This document shows positions 1 through 7,916 of a stretch of DNA of 64,000 nt, piece after piece. The translations under genes and the position numbers were made by a program. How positions within the stretch are numbered: the first letter of the stretch is position 1; every line of letters begins with the position of its first letter. The stretch is taken from contig NZ_JHVC01000012.1 in NCBI RefSeq assembly GCF_000619945.1, positions 59,612 through 123,611 of the forward strand, written 5' to 3'. This DNA comes from Clostridium lundense DSM 17049. Lineage in GTDB: Bacteria > Bacillota > Clostridia > Clostridiales > Clostridiaceae. The notes beneath the pieces were generated by a model. That model was not told the origin of the DNA. It searched no databases and worked only from the letters and a program-made list of their open reading frames with translations.

Positions 1-1
1 T

Positions 2-691
2 GCTACTAGATTCGAACTAAGATCACCTAATCCTCATACAAATACTTATCTAGCTATATCAACGCTTTATTTAACTATGTTAGATGGTATAAAGTATGCA
101 ATATTAAACAATAAGTCTGCAGATAGTCTTTTAAATGAGCTTTCAAAGAGACCTGGTGAAGATGCTGACTACTTAGAAAAAAGTAGAGCATATAGAACAG
201 AAGAAGATGTTTTTGAAGACTTTACTGAATCTGAAAGAGAAGAATATTTCGGTAAAGCCCCTGCAACTGTATATGAAAACTTAATAGCCTTTGATAAGTA
301 TGCTGAAAAATTAGAAGTTATTAAAGATGGTAACATATTTACTGACAAAATTATAAATAGTTTCAGATTAGCGGCTATAAGTAGATGGATTACTGAGATT
401 ACTAATAGATTTATAAATAACTATACAGAAGAGATAAGAAGCTATAAAATGCTACATTCCATAGACAGAGCATTGGATTTAGATATATCAAATTGGATGT
501 CAATAAATGAATTAAGACATTATATTATGAAGGATAGCTATACTAGTAAAAGCTTATTTACAAAAATGAGAGAAGCTGCAAATAAGAAAAATTACGCAGA
601 ACTTTCCAATTTACAATTAGAGTTAGATAGCCAAATGAGTAAACTAAGAGGTTTATATTCTTGTTATAAGAAAAATTTATTGGATATATAA
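2..691 (+). CDS. Glutamine synthetase-like protein, C-terminal part (5' end outside window)
   Basis: The frame is open from the left edge, so only about the last 229 residues are present. The first residues, ATRFELRSPNPHTNTYLA followed by LDGIKYAI, match the end of the glutamine synthetase catalytic domain (family pattern R-x-E-x-R-x-P-D-P-x-x-N-P-Y-L-A ... GLDGI). About 200 further residues follow, rich in helix-forming and charged residues. That is much longer than the tail of ordinary GlnA and fits the large glutamine synthetase variant of clostridia. The internal ATG at 77 lies inside the conserved domain and is not a start. It would make glutamine from glutamate and ammonia in the cytoplasm, but catalytic residues are off-window, so activity is inferred. 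It ends at a strong terminator. Confidence 0.75.
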   Translation, partial: ATRFELRSPNPHTNTYLAISTLYLTMLDGIKYAILNNKSADSLLNELSKRPGEDADYLEKSRAYRTEEDVFEDFTESEREEYFGKAPATVYENLIAFDKYAEKLEVIKDGNIFTDKIINSFRLAAISRWITEITNRFINNYTEEIRSYKMLHSIDRALDLDISNWMSINELRHYIMKDSYTSKSLFTKMREAANKKNYAELSNLQLELDSQMSKLRGLYSCYKKNLLDI

Positions 692-694
692 TGT

Positions 695-730
695 AAAAAG
701 TCTAGTAGAACATCTACTAGACTTTTTATG
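695..730 (+). terminator. Rho-independent terminator after the glutamine synthetase-like gene
   Basis: A perfect 15-bp stem (695-709 with 713-727) and 3-nt loop begin 4 bases after the stop codon; the 3' arm ends in TTTTT. The matching A-run on the other arm may let it also serve the minus-strand gene that ends at 762. Confidence 0.9.
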
Positions 731-761
731 TTATAAGTTTATTCAAATTATGGTACTAAAT

Positions 762-1310
762 TTAAAAATCCCTTAAAGGAAAACTTTTTACCACCATTTC
801 TTTTCTATTATTTATAGATTTCCAAAGCTCTAACTTCTCTATAGTAGCCATCATTTTTATATAGTCATCTTTATTGGTTTGATATGTAGATAAATGCTCT
901 CTATTACTCCATTCTCTTATTGCATAATTAGTATTAGCTAATGAAACATTCATATTCCAATTATCTATATTCTCTCTTACCTTAAATCCATTTATCTTCA
1001 ATTTATCATTTATATGTCTCATTAATCTTATTATATATCCTTTACTCTCTACCTTTAGATTTATAGACTTATATGGAGGTTCAAGGCAAGCTGTTCCATC
1101 TATCATTACTTTAAATTTCTTATAAGGTTTTAAAATATTGCTAATCAATCTGCTTAGTTCCTCTATTTCTGGATCTTCTATAACCTCTAAGGTTATATGA
1201 ATCATAGGGTAATTTTTATATATTTTATACTTTTTACATACCTTCTTTTGAATTTGTTCCATATAACAGTAAGATTCCTCATTAAAGAGAGCAACTAAAT
1301 AATACTTCAT
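762..1310 (-). CDS. 2H phosphoesterase (2'-5' RNA ligase-like) superfamily protein
   Basis: A 182-residue soluble protein that starts MKYYLVALFNEES and contains HITLEV near residue 38, the first H-x-T motif of the 2H phosphoesterase fold (2'-5' RNA ligase and cyclic phosphodiesterase relatives). The second histidine motif is not evident: the equivalent position reads N-x-N-V-S-L near residue 122. The protein may be a degenerate or substrate-divergent member. Length and layout fit the family. It stands alone, facing its left neighbour; nothing in the context points to a substrate. The fold is moderately secure, the activity unknown. Confidence 0.55.
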   Translation of the reverse strand: MKYYLVALFNEESYCYMEQIQKKVCKKYKIYKNYPMIHITLEVIEDPEIEELSRLISNILKPYKKFKVMIDGTACLEPPYKSINLKVESKGYIIRLMRHINDKLKINGFKVRENIDNWNMNVSLANTNYAIREWSNREHLSTYQTNKDDYIKMMATIEKLELWKSINNRKEMVVKSFPLRDF

Positions 1311-1444
1311 TTCTATCCCCCAATTTTCGTAATTTAAATATATATTGTAATTTTTCTAAATTATATGCATATTAAAATCTATACGTGGAAACATAAAAAT
1401 GTTCATAAATAAAAAGAATTATTAAATATTAGGAGGGAACATTT

Positions 1445-1615
1445 ATGAAAAATAATCATGGTCATAATGATAGTATAGCATGTACAGTTGCCGAGTGCAA
1501 ATTTCATTGCAAAGATGATGATTACTGTACTCTTGCCAAAATTCAGGTTGCAAAACATGAACCAGTAGCAAGTACAGTAGAATGCACTGATTGCAACAGT
1601 TTTGAAAAAAGATAA
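1445..1615 (+). CDS. DUF1540 domain small cysteine-rich protein
   Basis: A 56-residue protein with six cysteines. The spacing, with TVAECKFHC near the start, DDYCTLAKIQV in the middle and TVECTDCNSF near the end, is the DUF1540 pattern of clostridia and bacilli. It may bind a metal or form disulphides, but no function is established. The start is clear because AGGAGGG lies 7 bases upstream. It is flanked by its own terminator and is probably monocistronic. Confidence 0.85.
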   Translation: MKNNHGHNDSIACTVAECKFHCKDDDYCTLAKIQVAKHEPVASTVECTDCNSFEKR

Positions 1616-1625
1616 ATATTTTCCT

Positions 1626-1666
1626 AAAAATCCAAAAGGATAAAAAAATCCCTTTGGATTTTTTTA
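1626..1666 (+). terminator. Terminator after the DUF1540 gene
   Basis: AAAAATCC-A-AAAGG pairs with CCTTT-GGATTTTT around an A-rich loop, followed by a run of T. It sits 11 bases after the stop codon. Confidence 0.85.
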
Positions 1667-1818
1667 TTTATTTTCTCATATGGTATTCACATTTTTAAAA
1701 TTAATGTTAAAATAATATGGAATTATGTTATAATAAAGTTTGTAATTATTTTATTAAGAATTTAACTTACGAAAGTAATTTTAACATATAAATCTATAGA
1801 TAAGGATGGATGCGGGGA

Positions 1819-3075
1819 ATGGAAAAATTAATTATAAATGGCGGTAGACCCCTATATGGAAAAGTAGAAATTAGTGGAGCAAAAAATGCTGCTGTAGCAA
1901 TTCTTCCAGCAGCTATAATGGCTGGTAAAGGAACTTGTGTTATAGATAATATACCTAATATAGAAGATGTACATTGTATAGAACGAATTATAGAAAGTTT
2001 GGGCTGTAAAGTTAAAGTGACTAATACCTCAGTAACTATAGATAGTTCTATTTTAAAAAGCTATGATGCTAATACAGAAGACGTGCGAAAAATGAGAGCT
2101 TCTTACTATCTTATAGGTGCTTTATTAGGTAGATTCAAAAAAGCTAGAGTTGAGATGCCTGGAGGATGTCCTATTGGTGTAAGACCTATAGACCAGCATA
2201 TAAAGGGTTTTGAGGCTTTAGGTGCTAATGTTAAAATCGAACATGGTGTAGTAATAGTTGAAGCTGACAAATTGGTTGGTACAAATATATTCTTTGATGT
2301 AGTTAGCGTAGGTGCTACAATAAATGTTATGCTAGCAGCAACTTTTGCAGAAGGTACTACGGTATTGGAAAATTCAGCCAAGGAGCCCCATGTAGTAGAT
2401 GTAGCTAACTTTTTAAATACAATGGGCGCTAATATCAAAGGAGCAGGAACTGATGTTATACGAATAACTGGTGTAAAAGAACTTCAAGGATGTTCCTACA
2501 GCGTTATCCCTGATCAAATCGAAGCTGGTACTTATATGATCGCAGCAGCTGCATGTGGTGGCGAAGTTACTATAAATAATGTTATTCCAAAACACCTAGA
2601 ATCCATTTCTGCAAAACTTATAGAAATGGGAGCAGATGTTATAGAAAATGGTGATTCCGTTACTGTTAAATCAAATAAAAATCTAAAAGGAGTAAATATT
2701 AAGACCTTACCTTATCCTGGATTCCCTACAGATGTGCAGCAACCTATGAGTGCTCTTTTATGTGTTTCTAAAGGCAGAAGCATAATAAATGAAAGCATCT
2801 GGGAAAGTAGATTTAAACATGTAGATGAATTAAAGAAAATGGGTGCTACTGTTAAAGTAGAAGGTAGAACAGCTATTATAGACGGCGTTGATAGATTGAC
2901 AGGTGCAGTGGTAAAAGCTACTGATCTAAGAGCAGGAGCTGCCATGATAATTGCTGGACTTATTGCAGAAGGTAATACAGAAGTTTTAAATATAGAACAT
3001 ATCGATAGAGGATATCCTAATATCGAAAATAAATTTAACGAACTAGGTGCTAATATAAAAAGAGCTACTGTTTAA
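1819..3075 (+). CDS. murA: UDP-N-acetylglucosamine 1-carboxyvinyltransferase
   Basis: First committed step of peptidoglycan precursor synthesis: transfer of enolpyruvate from PEP to UDP-GlcNAc in the cytoplasm. Seen: MEKLIINGG start; GAKNAA motif near residue 20, holding the Lys-Asn pair that binds substrate; PGGCPIGVRP with the active-site Cys at about 117, the fosfomycin target; full family length of 418 residues. The ATG at 1819 is preferred over the in-frame ATG at 1810 because the AAGGATGG ribosome site then lies about 9 bases away and the protein begins as relatives do. Clostridia often have two paralogs (MurA and MurZ); which one this is cannot be decided here. A TATAAT at 1729-1734 is a plausible -10. 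It is the first gene of a run of short-spaced genes up to about 4.6 kb. Confidence 0.93.
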   Translation: MEKLIINGGRPLYGKVEISGAKNAAVAILPAAIMAGKGTCVIDNIPNIEDVHCIERIIESLGCKVKVTNTSVTIDSSILKSYDANTEDVRKMRASYYLIGALLGRFKKARVEMPGGCPIGVRPIDQHIKGFEALGANVKIEHGVVIVEADKLVGTNIFFDVVSVGATINVMLAATFAEGTTVLENSAKEPHVVDVANFLNTMGANIKGAGTDVIRITGVKELQGCSYSVIPDQIEAGTYMIAAAACGGEVTINNVIPKHLESISAKLIEMGADVIENGDSVTVKSNKNLKGVNIKTLPYPGFPTDVQQPMSALLCVSKGRSIINESIWESRFKHVDELKKMGATVKVEGRTAIIDGVDRLTGAVVKATDLRAGAAMIIAGLIAEGNTEVLNIEHIDRGYPNIENKFNELGANIKRATV

Positions 3076-3092
3076 TAAGGTGGAGAATTATT

Positions 3093-3878
3093 ATGAATTT
3101 TTGTTCTTTGTATAGTGGAAGTAGCGGAAATAGTATTTTTGTCTCTTCTAAAAATACAAAAATACTTATAGATGCAGGCCTTCCAGGCAAAAGCATTGAA
3201 AAAGCCTTAGCTAGTATAGGAGAAAATCCTAATGAAATTGATGGCATATTTGTAACCCATGAACATACAGATCATACTAAAGGTGTAGGTGTACTATCTA
3301 GAAGATACGATATTCCTATTTATACACACCCTTTAACTTGGAAAGCTATACTTTCTACAGTGGGCAAAATAAAAGAGGATAACATTAGAATTATAGATAA
3401 TGAATCTGTAACTATTAAAGATATAGATATAACTAGTTATGTAATTCCTCATGATGCTGTTCACCCTCAAGGGTATGCTGTATGTAATGGAAATAAAAAA
3501 TTCTGCCTAGCTACAGACTTAGGTTATTTTTCTAAGGAAGTAGAATATATTTTAAAGGATGCAGATGCTATTCTACTTGAAAGTAATCATGACGTTGAAA
3601 TGGTTAAATTTGGACCTTATCCCTATCCTTTAAAAAGAAGAATCTTAAGTAATGTAGGCCATTTATCTAATGAAGATTGTGGTAAAGCCCTATTAAGCAT
3701 ATTAAGTAATGGCCCTAAAAAAGTAATGTTAGGTCATTTAAGTAAAACAAATAATTATCCTGAACTAGCATACCAAACTGTAGCAAATGTATTAACTGAA
3801 AATGGAGTTAAAATAGGCGCGGATATAGAATTATTTATGGCTAAAAGGGATATGCCAAGCAAGTATATAGAACTCTAG
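3093..3878 (+). CDS. yycJ: YycJ/WalJ-type metallo-beta-lactamase-fold hydrolase
   Basis: A 261-residue metallo-beta-lactamase-fold protein. The N-terminus MNFCSLYSGSSGNS is the YycJ signature, and the T-H-E-H-T-D-H metal motif lies at residues 55-61 (His56, His58, Asp60, His61). Further ligand candidates are the AVHP and GHLS histidines. YycJ relatives are proposed DNA exonucleases or cell-wall-linked hydrolases encoded beside walRK in bacilli; here it follows murA by 17 bases, without walRK. The good ribosome site (AAGGTGGAG) and short gaps to its neighbours suggest co-transcription with murA and the GerMN gene. The fold is certain; the substrate is not known. Confidence 0.85.
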   Translation: MNFCSLYSGSSGNSIFVSSKNTKILIDAGLPGKSIEKALASIGENPNEIDGIFVTHEHTDHTKGVGVLSRRYDIPIYTHPLTWKAILSTVGKIKEDNIRIIDNESVTIKDIDITSYVIPHDAVHPQGYAVCNGNKKFCLATDLGYFSKEVEYILKDADAILLESNHDVEMVKFGPYPYPLKRRILSNVGHLSNEDCGKALLSILSNGPKKVMLGHLSKTNNYPELAYQTVANVLTENGVKIGADIELFMAKRDMPSKYIEL

Positions 3879-3891
3879 GGAAGGTGAAGAA

Positions 3892-4458
3892 ATGAAAAAA
3901 TGGGTTGTTATATGTGTATATTCACTTATGCTTGTTTTTACCATGACTTTAAGTGGGTGTGAAAAAAAAGATAAACTAAGTATGCAGAATAAGGAAAAGA
4001 TTGTAAAAGTAGCTTTGCCGGATTCCAAAGATGACATTATAGATCTAGAACTATATTTTGATTCCTCAAAAAATAACAAAAAGTTAGAGATAGCCAAAGA
4101 AGAAAGATTAATAAAAAAGGACGAACTTTTAGGAGAACTTATTGTTCATGAACTAATAAAAGGTCCTACTGTAAATAGCAAATTAATGCCCATACTTCCA
4201 AAAGATACTAGACTTTTAAGCTTTTCTATAAAAGATAAGATTGCATATGTTAACTTAAGCAAGGAAGCTATTACAAGAATGTCCTCTAACAAAGAAGAAG
4301 CTTGTGTTAGAAGTATAGTTTGGTCCTTAACATCTTTACCATCAGTTGAGAAAGTTAAAATATTAATAGAAAATAAGGATACAAAAACCTTGAATGGCAA
4401 CTTTGATATTTCAAAACCATTAGGAAGGGCAGATATAGATAATGCAAAAAAGAAGTAG
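3892..4458 (+). CDS. GerMN domain lipoprotein
   Basis: A 188-residue predicted lipoprotein. A hydrophobic signal peptide ends in the lipobox LSGC (Cys23), followed by a charged linker and one GerMN (sporulation/spore-germination) domain at about residues 60-175, with L-x-x-E-L-I-V-x-E-L-I-K-G-P and a VNLS strand as landmarks. GerM in Bacillus has two such domains and works in the SpoIIQ-SpoIIIAH channel during engulfment; this single-domain form could act on the outer face of the membrane in vegetative cells or during sporulation. Its last 17 bases overlap the next gene. Confidence 0.8.
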   Translation: MKKWVVICVYSLMLVFTMTLSGCEKKDKLSMQNKEKIVKVALPDSKDDIIDLELYFDSSKNNKKLEIAKEERLIKKDELLGELIVHELIKGPTVNSKLMPILPKDTRLLSFSIKDKIAYVNLSKEAITRMSSNKEEACVRSIVWSLTSLPSVEKVKILIENKDTKTLNGNFDISKPLGRADIDNAKKK

Positions 4459-4624
4459 TTTTAGTTGCGAAGAACATATTGATATTGCTATGGATGATTT
4501 CATATTAGATAATGAAATTTTCCCAGTATTGGATAAATTATATGGCATAAATACTAAATGCCAATATTGTACTCGTAAAGCTACTTATATACTAGAAATT
4601 CCTAATATCGATAAAGATTTTTAG
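4442..4624 (+). CDS. CxxH/CxxC protein (BA_5709-type)
   Basis: A 60-residue protein with a Cys-x-x-His at residues 9-12 (CEEH) and a Cys-x-x-Cys at 40-43 (CQYC), a likely zinc-binding pair. From memory this is the short family found near yycJ and rlmH in bacilli, and the same neighbourhood is seen here. The ATG lies inside the end of the GerMN gene in another frame, which suggests translational coupling. Function unknown. Confidence 0.72.
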   Translation: MQKRSSFSCEEHIDIAMDDFILDNEIFPVLDKLYGINTKCQYCTRKATYILEIPNIDKDF

Positions 4625-4710
4625 TTTTTTATTGAATATAGGATAAAATTTTATTATAATTTATAATATATAACATAAATTACAAATTTTTTACTGAAGG
4701 AGAATTGATT

Positions 4711-5211
4711 ATGAGTTTATATAAAGATTGGACAGACATGGTTATTGATTATGTGAAGACAAAAGGAGAAGCTGCGTTTTGGAACGAGTATGGTTCTATT
4801 GAAAAAAGCATCTATACTAAAGTATTAGCTAATCACAAAAATGAAATAAAAGGTAGCCTTAAAAAATTGGCAGATGAATATGGAACAACTAGTATATTCT
4901 TTATGGGCTTTATGGATGGTATAAATGAGAGTCTTGTAAACCCTATTGATCTAGAAAAGACTGAAGAAGATACTGAGTTAAATCTAGTTATAGATTTTGA
5001 AAAACTTTATTTTAATATGTTAGATGCAAAAGCAGATTATCTTTATAATTTACCACAATGGGAAGCTATATTCTCACCAGAAAAAAGAAAAGAAATACAC
5101 AGACAATGGAGAGATTCAAAAACTGTTGTAAACAACGATAAAATAGGTAGAAATGATGCTTGTCCTTGTGGCAGCGGTAAAAAATACAAAAAGTGCTGTG
5201 GAAAAAACTAG
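4711..5211 (+). CDS. SEC-C motif protein
   Basis: A 166-residue acidic, helical, soluble protein ending in a SEC-C zinc motif: C-x-C at 151 and 153, then C-C at 162 and 163, with RNDACPCGSGKKYKKCC as the visible core. The same tail is found on SecA, where it binds zinc and SecB or ribosomes; in stand-alone proteins its role is unclear. The ATG at 4711 is preferred to the TTG at 4705 because AAGGAG then lies 8 bases upstream. The rest of the protein matches no domain I recognise. It is followed by its own terminator. Confidence 0.75.
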   Translation: MSLYKDWTDMVIDYVKTKGEAAFWNEYGSIEKSIYTKVLANHKNEIKGSLKKLADEYGTTSIFFMGFMDGINESLVNPIDLEKTEEDTELNLVIDFEKLYFNMLDAKADYLYNLPQWEAIFSPEKRKEIHRQWRDSKTVVNNDKIGRNDACPCGSGKKYKKCCGKN

Positions 5212-5236
5212 TATATAAGTTTTAAAAGCAATTATT

Positions 5237-5276
5237 AAGAGTCTATATCTTAAATTTTAGATATAGACTCTTATTT
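5237..5276 (+). terminator. Terminator after the SEC-C gene
   Basis: A 14-bp perfect stem (5237-5250 with 5259-5272) with an 8-nt loop, ending in TCTTATTT. It lies between the SEC-C gene and rlmH, so rlmH probably has its own promoter or depends on read-through. Confidence 0.8.
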
Positions 5277-5300
5277 AAATTAAAAAATAGGAGATATATA

Positions 5301-5780
5301 ATGAATATAACACTTATTACTGTAGGAAAAATAAAAGAAAAATTTTTAAGAGCTGCCATAGAAGAATATTCTAAAAGGCTTACTAGATATTGCAAATTAG
5401 ATATTATAGAAGTGTCTGACGAAAAAACTCCTGAAAATGCTTCAGAGAAAGAAGAACTCTTAATAAAAGAAAAAGAAGGAGAAAAAATTCTAAAAAATAT
5501 AAAGGATAATTTCTTTGTAATAGCCTTAGCTATAGATGGAAAAATGTTCTCCTCTGAGGAATTGGCTAATTTTATTCAAGCCCAAGGTATAAATGGAAAT
5601 AGTAATTTAGCTTTTGTTATTGGTGGATCTTTAGGTTTATCATCTGATGTCCTTAACAGAGCCAACTATAAGTTATCCTTTTCTAAAATGACTTTCCCAC
5701 ATCAGCTTATGCGAGTAATATTACTAGAGCAAATATATAGAGGCTTTAGAATAAATAGTGGTGAACCGTACCATAAATAA
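5301..5780 (+). CDS. rlmH: 23S rRNA pseudouridine-1915 N3-methyltransferase
   Basis: SPOUT-class methyltransferase that modifies pseudouridine 1915 in helix 69 of 23S rRNA, using S-adenosylmethionine, on assembled 70S ribosomes. Seen: MNITLITVGKIKEKF start, the IGGSLG cofactor loop at residues 107-112, the SFSKMTFPHQLMRVILLEQIYR-type knot region, and the exact family C-terminus EPYHK. At 159 residues it is the standard length. Its position after yycJ and the CxxH/CxxC gene follows the arrangement in bacilli. Confidence 0.95.
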   Translation: MNITLITVGKIKEKFLRAAIEEYSKRLTRYCKLDIIEVSDEKTPENASEKEELLIKEKEGEKILKNIKDNFFVIALAIDGKMFSSEELANFIQAQGINGNSNLAFVIGGSLGLSSDVLNRANYKLSFSKMTFPHQLMRVILLEQIYRGFRINSGEPYHK

Positions 5781-5801
5781 AAATAAATGTTCAATATTAA
5801 T

Positions 5802-5841
5802 AAAAATCCAACTTAATTACAGTTAAGTTGGATTTTTATTT
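5802..5841 (+). terminator. Terminator after rlmH
   Basis: A 15-bp perfect stem (5802-5816 with 5823-5837) with a 6-nt loop; the 3' arm ends in GGATTTTT. Confidence 0.9.
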
Positions 5842-5935
5842 AATTATATATTCCAATGATTTGTAACAATTTTTTGCAAACATAATATAATGTTATTACG
5901 TGAGCAACAAATCAAGGAGGATAAGATATATAATT

Positions 5936-6184
5936 ATGGCTCATATTGTAAACCCAGGAACTTGTCCATCTATGGGCAAATGTATTCCACAAGAAACTGT
6001 AATAACAAATGTTAGATTAGCAGCTGCATATGTTCCTTATCAAAAATTATGCACGCTTTTCTCTCCATTAGAAGCTCTTAGACGAGGAACTGTTTTCCCT
6101 GAGCTCTACAGTCCATATGAAGGAAGAGATAAAAAATACAAATCATGTGGGTGTAAACAAAGGGAGGTATACTGTGATGACTAA
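5936..6184 (+). CDS. cotJA: Spore coat associated protein CotJA
   Basis: An 82-residue protein with NPGTCPSMGKCIPQE near the N-terminus and YVPYQ-x-L in the middle, as in CotJA. It is the first gene of a tightly packed cotJABC operon, made in the mother cell and placed in the inner spore coat. The ATG at 5936 is the only normal start that gives a CotJA-like N-terminus, yet the strong AAGGAGG at 5914-5920 is 15 bases away, longer than usual; a non-standard start a few codons upstream cannot be excluded. CATAATAT just upstream resembles a sigma-E -10 element, but I see no clear -35. It overlaps cotJB by 8 bases. Confidence 0.85.
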   Translation: MAHIVNPGTCPSMGKCIPQETVITNVRLAAAYVPYQKLCTLFSPLEALRRGTVFPELYSPYEGRDKKYKSCGCKQREVYCDD

Positions 6185-6464
6185 AGAAATGAATAGAGTA
6201 GACCTTTTAAGAAGAATTACTTCTGTAAACTTTGTACTAGAGGATCTCTCTCTCTATCTTAATACTCATCCAACGGATCGTGAGGCTCTAGCCAAATACA
6301 ATTGTTGTGTTGTAGAAGCTAATGCCTTAAAACAAACCTATGAGAGATGTTATGGAATGCTATCTGAGCATAGTTCCCAAAGTCCTTATCCTTGGCAATG
6401 GATATGCGAGCCATGGCCTTGGGAGTATGAGGCCAATTTTAAGCTTTGTGGGGAGGAGAGATAA
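6177..6464 (+). CDS. cotJB: Spore coat protein CotJB
   Basis: A 95-residue protein with the CotJB features: RRITSVNFVLEDLSLYLNTHP-type first helix, YN-C central segment, and the Trp/Pro-rich YPWQWICEPWPWE end. The start at 6177 is set by AGGGAGG 9 bases upstream; an earlier ATG at 6117 lies deep inside cotJA and lacks a ribosome site. It overlaps the cotJA stop, which suggests coupled translation. Its known role is to assemble in the spore coat with CotJC. Confidence 0.88.
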   Translation: MTKEMNRVDLLRRITSVNFVLEDLSLYLNTHPTDREALAKYNCCVVEANALKQTYERCYGMLSEHSSQSPYPWQWICEPWPWEYEANFKLCGEER

Positions 6465-6467
6465 TAC

Positions 6468-7067
6468 ATGTGGACTTACGAGAAGTTTCTAGAATATCCA
6501 GTAAAAATTAAAAATCCAAATCCTAAAATGGCAAAAATAATAATAACTCAATATGGAGGACCAGATGGAGAATTAGCAGCCTCTTTGAGATACTTGAGTC
6601 AAAGATTCTCTATGGTTACTCCTCAAGCCATAGCTACATTAAATGATATAGGAACAGAGGAATTAGCTCATTTAGAGATTGTTGGTGCAATAGTTCATCA
6701 ATTGGTTAAAAATGCAAGCCTTGAAGAAATTAAAGAAGCAGGCTTAGACCCTTATTATGTAGATCATGGTAGGGGAATTTATCCTGTAAGTGCTGCAGGT
6801 GTTCCATTTACCGCTTCATATGTACAGTCAAAAGGTGATCCAATTGTAGATCTTACTGAAGACTTAGCTGCAGAGCAAAAAGCTAGAGCTACCTATGAAT
6901 ATTTAATTAACGCTGGTGATGATCCAGATGTATTAGAACCTTTAAAATTCCTAAGGGAAAGAGAAGTTGTACATTATCAAAGATTTGGTGAAGCACTTAG
7001 GATAGTTCAGGATTATTTACAAGAACCACGCTTATTTGTAATGCCAAAGCCAGATTTTATGAAATAA
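6468..7067 (+). CDS. cotJC: Manganese catalase-like spore coat protein CotJC
   Basis: A 199-residue ferritin-fold protein of the manganese catalase family. Likely metal ligands are visible in GELAASLRYL (Glu near 35), TEELAHLEI (Glu and His near 66-69) and EREVVHYQRF (Glu and His near 165-168). CotJC is a spore-coat component that may remove hydrogen peroxide. Gene order, the 3-base gap from cotJB and the length all match the cotJ operon of bacilli and clostridia. Confidence 0.93.
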   Translation: MWTYEKFLEYPVKIKNPNPKMAKIIITQYGGPDGELAASLRYLSQRFSMVTPQAIATLNDIGTEELAHLEIVGAIVHQLVKNASLEEIKEAGLDPYYVDHGRGIYPVSAAGVPFTASYVQSKGDPIVDLTEDLAAEQKARATYEYLINAGDDPDVLEPLKFLREREVVHYQRFGEALRIVQDYLQEPRLFVMPKPDFMK

Positions 7068-7085
7068 TTACCTATAAATTTTTTA

Positions 7086-7117
7086 TGCAGAGAAGTTTAG
7101 ATTCTCTGCATTTTTTT
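7086..7117. terminator. Terminator shared by cotJC and the convergent SASP-like gene
   Basis: A 9-bp stem TGCAGAGAA / TTCTCTGCA with a 7-nt loop, followed on the plus strand by eight T. The minus-strand gene stops at the edge of it; A-rich flanks would give a T-run on that strand too. Confidence 0.8.
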
Positions 7118-7286
7118 AGCTATTTTTTATAAGCTTCTTTTCAAACTCTTTTACAGCATTTCTTATCTCGTTTCCACCAGTATTTCCATATACACTAGAT
7201 GTTATATTTTCCGATTCTCCTATACCTATTTCTTTAGCCCACTCGGTTTTTAAATTATTGTTCTTTATCTTATTTTCACCACTCAT
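7116..7286 (-). CDS. Divergent alpha/beta-type small acid-soluble spore protein (SASP)-like
   Basis: A 56-residue protein, short enough to be easily missed. Its LKTEWAKEIGI segment (residues 12-22) fits the spore-protease recognition stretch of alpha/beta SASPs (T/K-x-E-x-A-x-E-L/I-G), and YGNTGGNEIRNAVKEFEKKL (residues 33-52) resembles the conserved second half (G-x-V-G-G-x-M-V-K ... E-x-x-L). AAGGAG lies 8 bases before the ATG. Such proteins coat and protect DNA in the spore core. It is more divergent than major SASPs, so the call rests on these two motifs and on the nearby cotJ operon. Confidence 0.6.
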   Translation of the reverse strand: MSGENKIKNNNLKTEWAKEIGIGESENITSSVYGNTGGNEIRNAVKEFEKKLIKNS

Positions 7287-7377
7287 ATTTCAAACTCCTT
7301 ATCTTTTTAATATATAAATATTCTTTACGTTATCTGTTTTAATATTCAATAATATTTTCCCAAATTATATATCTATA

Positions 7378-7409
7378 AATAAAATAAGGAGATGCTTAAT
7401 AGCATCTCC
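7378..7409 (-). terminator. Terminator after the Gly/Pro-rich gene
   Basis: On the minus strand a 9-bp stem GGAGATGCT / AGCATCTCC with a 4-nt loop is followed by the T-rich TTATTTTATTT. It lies 19 bases past the stop codon. Confidence 0.75.
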
Positions 7410-7427
7410 CGCAATATTTAATAAACT

Positions 7428-7826
7428 TTAATAACATACAAAACTTTCAATTCTTCTAGTATCTATTCCAAAGTACACCCATCTACGTCCATTCCATCTC
7501 CATCCTGCAACAGATGTTCTTCCAACATAAGTAAGCCAAGCCCAGAATGACCTGCCATTATCTAACCATATATATATAAATCTATATCTACAAGGTCTAA
7601 CTGCTCCTGGATCTACAGCTTTTAACTGTGGACTAGACTTAGACGGAGTGAATGATGGTGGTGGTCCGCTTGGGCCTCCTTGTCCTCCTTGACCTCCTGG
7701 TCCACCTGGCCCTTGAGTACCTCCTCCAAATGGCGGCTGTCCTCCTCCTCCAAATGGTGGTGGTCCTCCCGGTGGTGAATACTGACGATACATATCCTGT
7801 AAATAGTTAAAATATGGGCAATACAT
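7428..7826 (-). CDS. Gly/Pro-rich low-complexity protein with an aromatic C-terminal domain
   Basis: A 132-residue protein in three parts: a Tyr-rich start (MYCPYFNYLQDMYRQY), a segment at about residues 18-60 made almost only of Gly, Pro, Gln and Phe in PPFGGGGQ- and GGQGGP-like units, and a C-terminal domain of about 60 residues very rich in Trp, Tyr and Arg (for example GWRWNGRRWVYFG). The start at 7826 is set by AGGAG 7 bases upstream; an upstream start gives no better N-terminus. I do not recognise the family. Its composition and its neighbours (cotJ and a SASP-like gene) make a spore-surface or coat role conceivable, but that is inference. Confidence 0.6.
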   Translation of the reverse strand: MYCPYFNYLQDMYRQYSPPGGPPPFGGGGQPPFGGGTQGPGGPGGQGGQGGPSGPPPSFTPSKSSPQLKAVDPGAVRPCRYRFIYIWLDNGRSFWAWLTYVGRTSVAGWRWNGRRWVYFGIDTRRIESFVCY

Positions 7827-7916
7827 ATATACTCTCCTAATAAATATTAACAATATATATTATGTGTTAAAAATATAAATGTTCCAAAAATCATGAGTAT
7901 TCTCATCCCTTTTAAC

